Assembly: GCA_027295745.1 (NCBI GenBank)
Contig: JAPUKI010000150.1
Location: 1-14,194, forward strand
Length of the DNA stretch: 14,194 bases
Source of the DNA: Acidobacteriota bacterium
GTDB taxonomy: Bacteria; Acidobacteriota; UBA6911; RPQK01; JADFOI01
Direction: 5' to 3'
This document shows, piece after piece, positions 13,871 through 14,194 of this stretch. Made by a program: the position numbers and the translations under genes. The first letter of the stretch is position 1; the number at the start of each line of letters is the position of its first letter. The notes under the pieces are model-generated. The model had not been told where the DNA came from, did no database searches, and was given only the letters and a program-made list of their open reading frames with translations.

Positions 13871-13957
13871 TGTGATTGTCATAGTACATTGTGTTCGCTG
13901 TAAAGTAGATATTCGCTCATTTACCTTCGAAGGTATAAAACGAAAGGATCTTGACTT

Positions 13958-14194
13958 ATGCCAGCAAGTCTAACCACAAGAGCGTTGAAGTATATGGATC
14001 TGACCATGTGTTTGGGGGCACGAGTTGCTTTTAACTCCATTCAATTCTTCAATAAATATAAACCCAGACCCTCCTTTACCCCGCAATGGTCCGATAAACC
14101 TCTGCTGAAATCCTGGGAGAAAACCAAGCCCAAGTTGGGTTGGCCGCGTGAGACGGATTCACTCTGTCCCAAGTGCGTGGTGGAAGCGCGTGAG
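13958..14194 (+). CDS. Probable radical SAM family protein (5' end only)
   Basis: Seventy-nine codons are visible before the window ends. The start is supported by AAAGGA nine bases upstream. The N-terminal part (MPASLTTRALKYMDLTMCLG) is unremarkable. Residues 58-79 read PKLGWPRETDSLCPKCVVEA and so on, matching the T-x-SLCP-x-C segment found near the N terminus of a group of radical SAM proteins that includes the archaeal MJ0619-like methyltransferases. That group carries this cysteine pair ahead of the CxxxCxxC cluster motif, which would lie beyond the window. The assignment rests on one short motif recalled from family knowledge, so it is tentative; the reaction is unknown. Confidence 0.5.
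   Translation, partial: MPASLTTRALKYMDLTMCLGARVAFNSIQFFNKYKPRPSFTPQWSDKPLLKSWEKTKPKLGWPRETDSLCPKCVVEARE

Noticed and set aside
13934..13939. TATAAA as a -10 box for the gene at 13958
   Set aside because: It has no -35 partner, and transcription would start inside the ribosome binding site.

Overview
The window reads as a chromosomal stretch of a diderm bacterium, most likely an Acidobacteriota member or a close relative. This is inferred from gene content, not from a database match: an HrcA/CIRCE-controlled groES, an ADE1-length PurC, a secreted SpoIVB-type (S55) protease beside a secreted beta-propeller protein, an ECF sigma/anti-sigma pair, and mid-range GC. There is no phage, CRISPR array, tRNA or rRNA, and no transposase gene.

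Layout. (1) 1-566: 5' part of groES on the minus strand, with a sigma70-type promoter and a near-perfect CIRCE operator, facing away from purC. (2) 567-1711: purC and a small Fis-type helix-turn-helix gene that overlap by ATGA. (3) 1712-1828: an AT-rich inverted repeat between convergent genes. (4) 1829-5413, minus: full-length smc. (5) 5527-9646, plus: a secreted protein with the two halves of an S55 domain in swapped order, then a secreted seven-blade propeller protein, probably one operon. (6) 9647-11065, minus: ECF sigma factor and membrane anti-sigma factor, overlapping by ATGA, with a typical ECF promoter just upstream. (7) 11079-11668: 590 bp filled almost completely by three palindromic non-coding elements. 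(8) 11669-13018, minus: a solute-binding lipoprotein whose start is separated from its signal peptide by a fourth element. (9) 13105-13701, minus: nfuA. (10) 13958-14194, plus: the 5' end of a probable radical SAM gene.

The most unusual part is 11.0-13.0 kb. Two elements of family A (11079-11285 and 12835-13014, in opposite orientation) and a 72-bp element C (11326-11397) share a nine-base box, TCTACTGCA, exactly 18 bp from the terminal AGCC, followed four bases later by a CGMAATSATC box, although the bases between terminus and box differ. A different 270-bp element B (11399-11668) has 31-bp inverted ends and TTA direct repeats, one of which is the stop codon of the lipoprotein gene. The lipoprotein gene is therefore bounded at both ends by mobile-looking DNA. 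All identifications are from reading the sequence; no searches were run.
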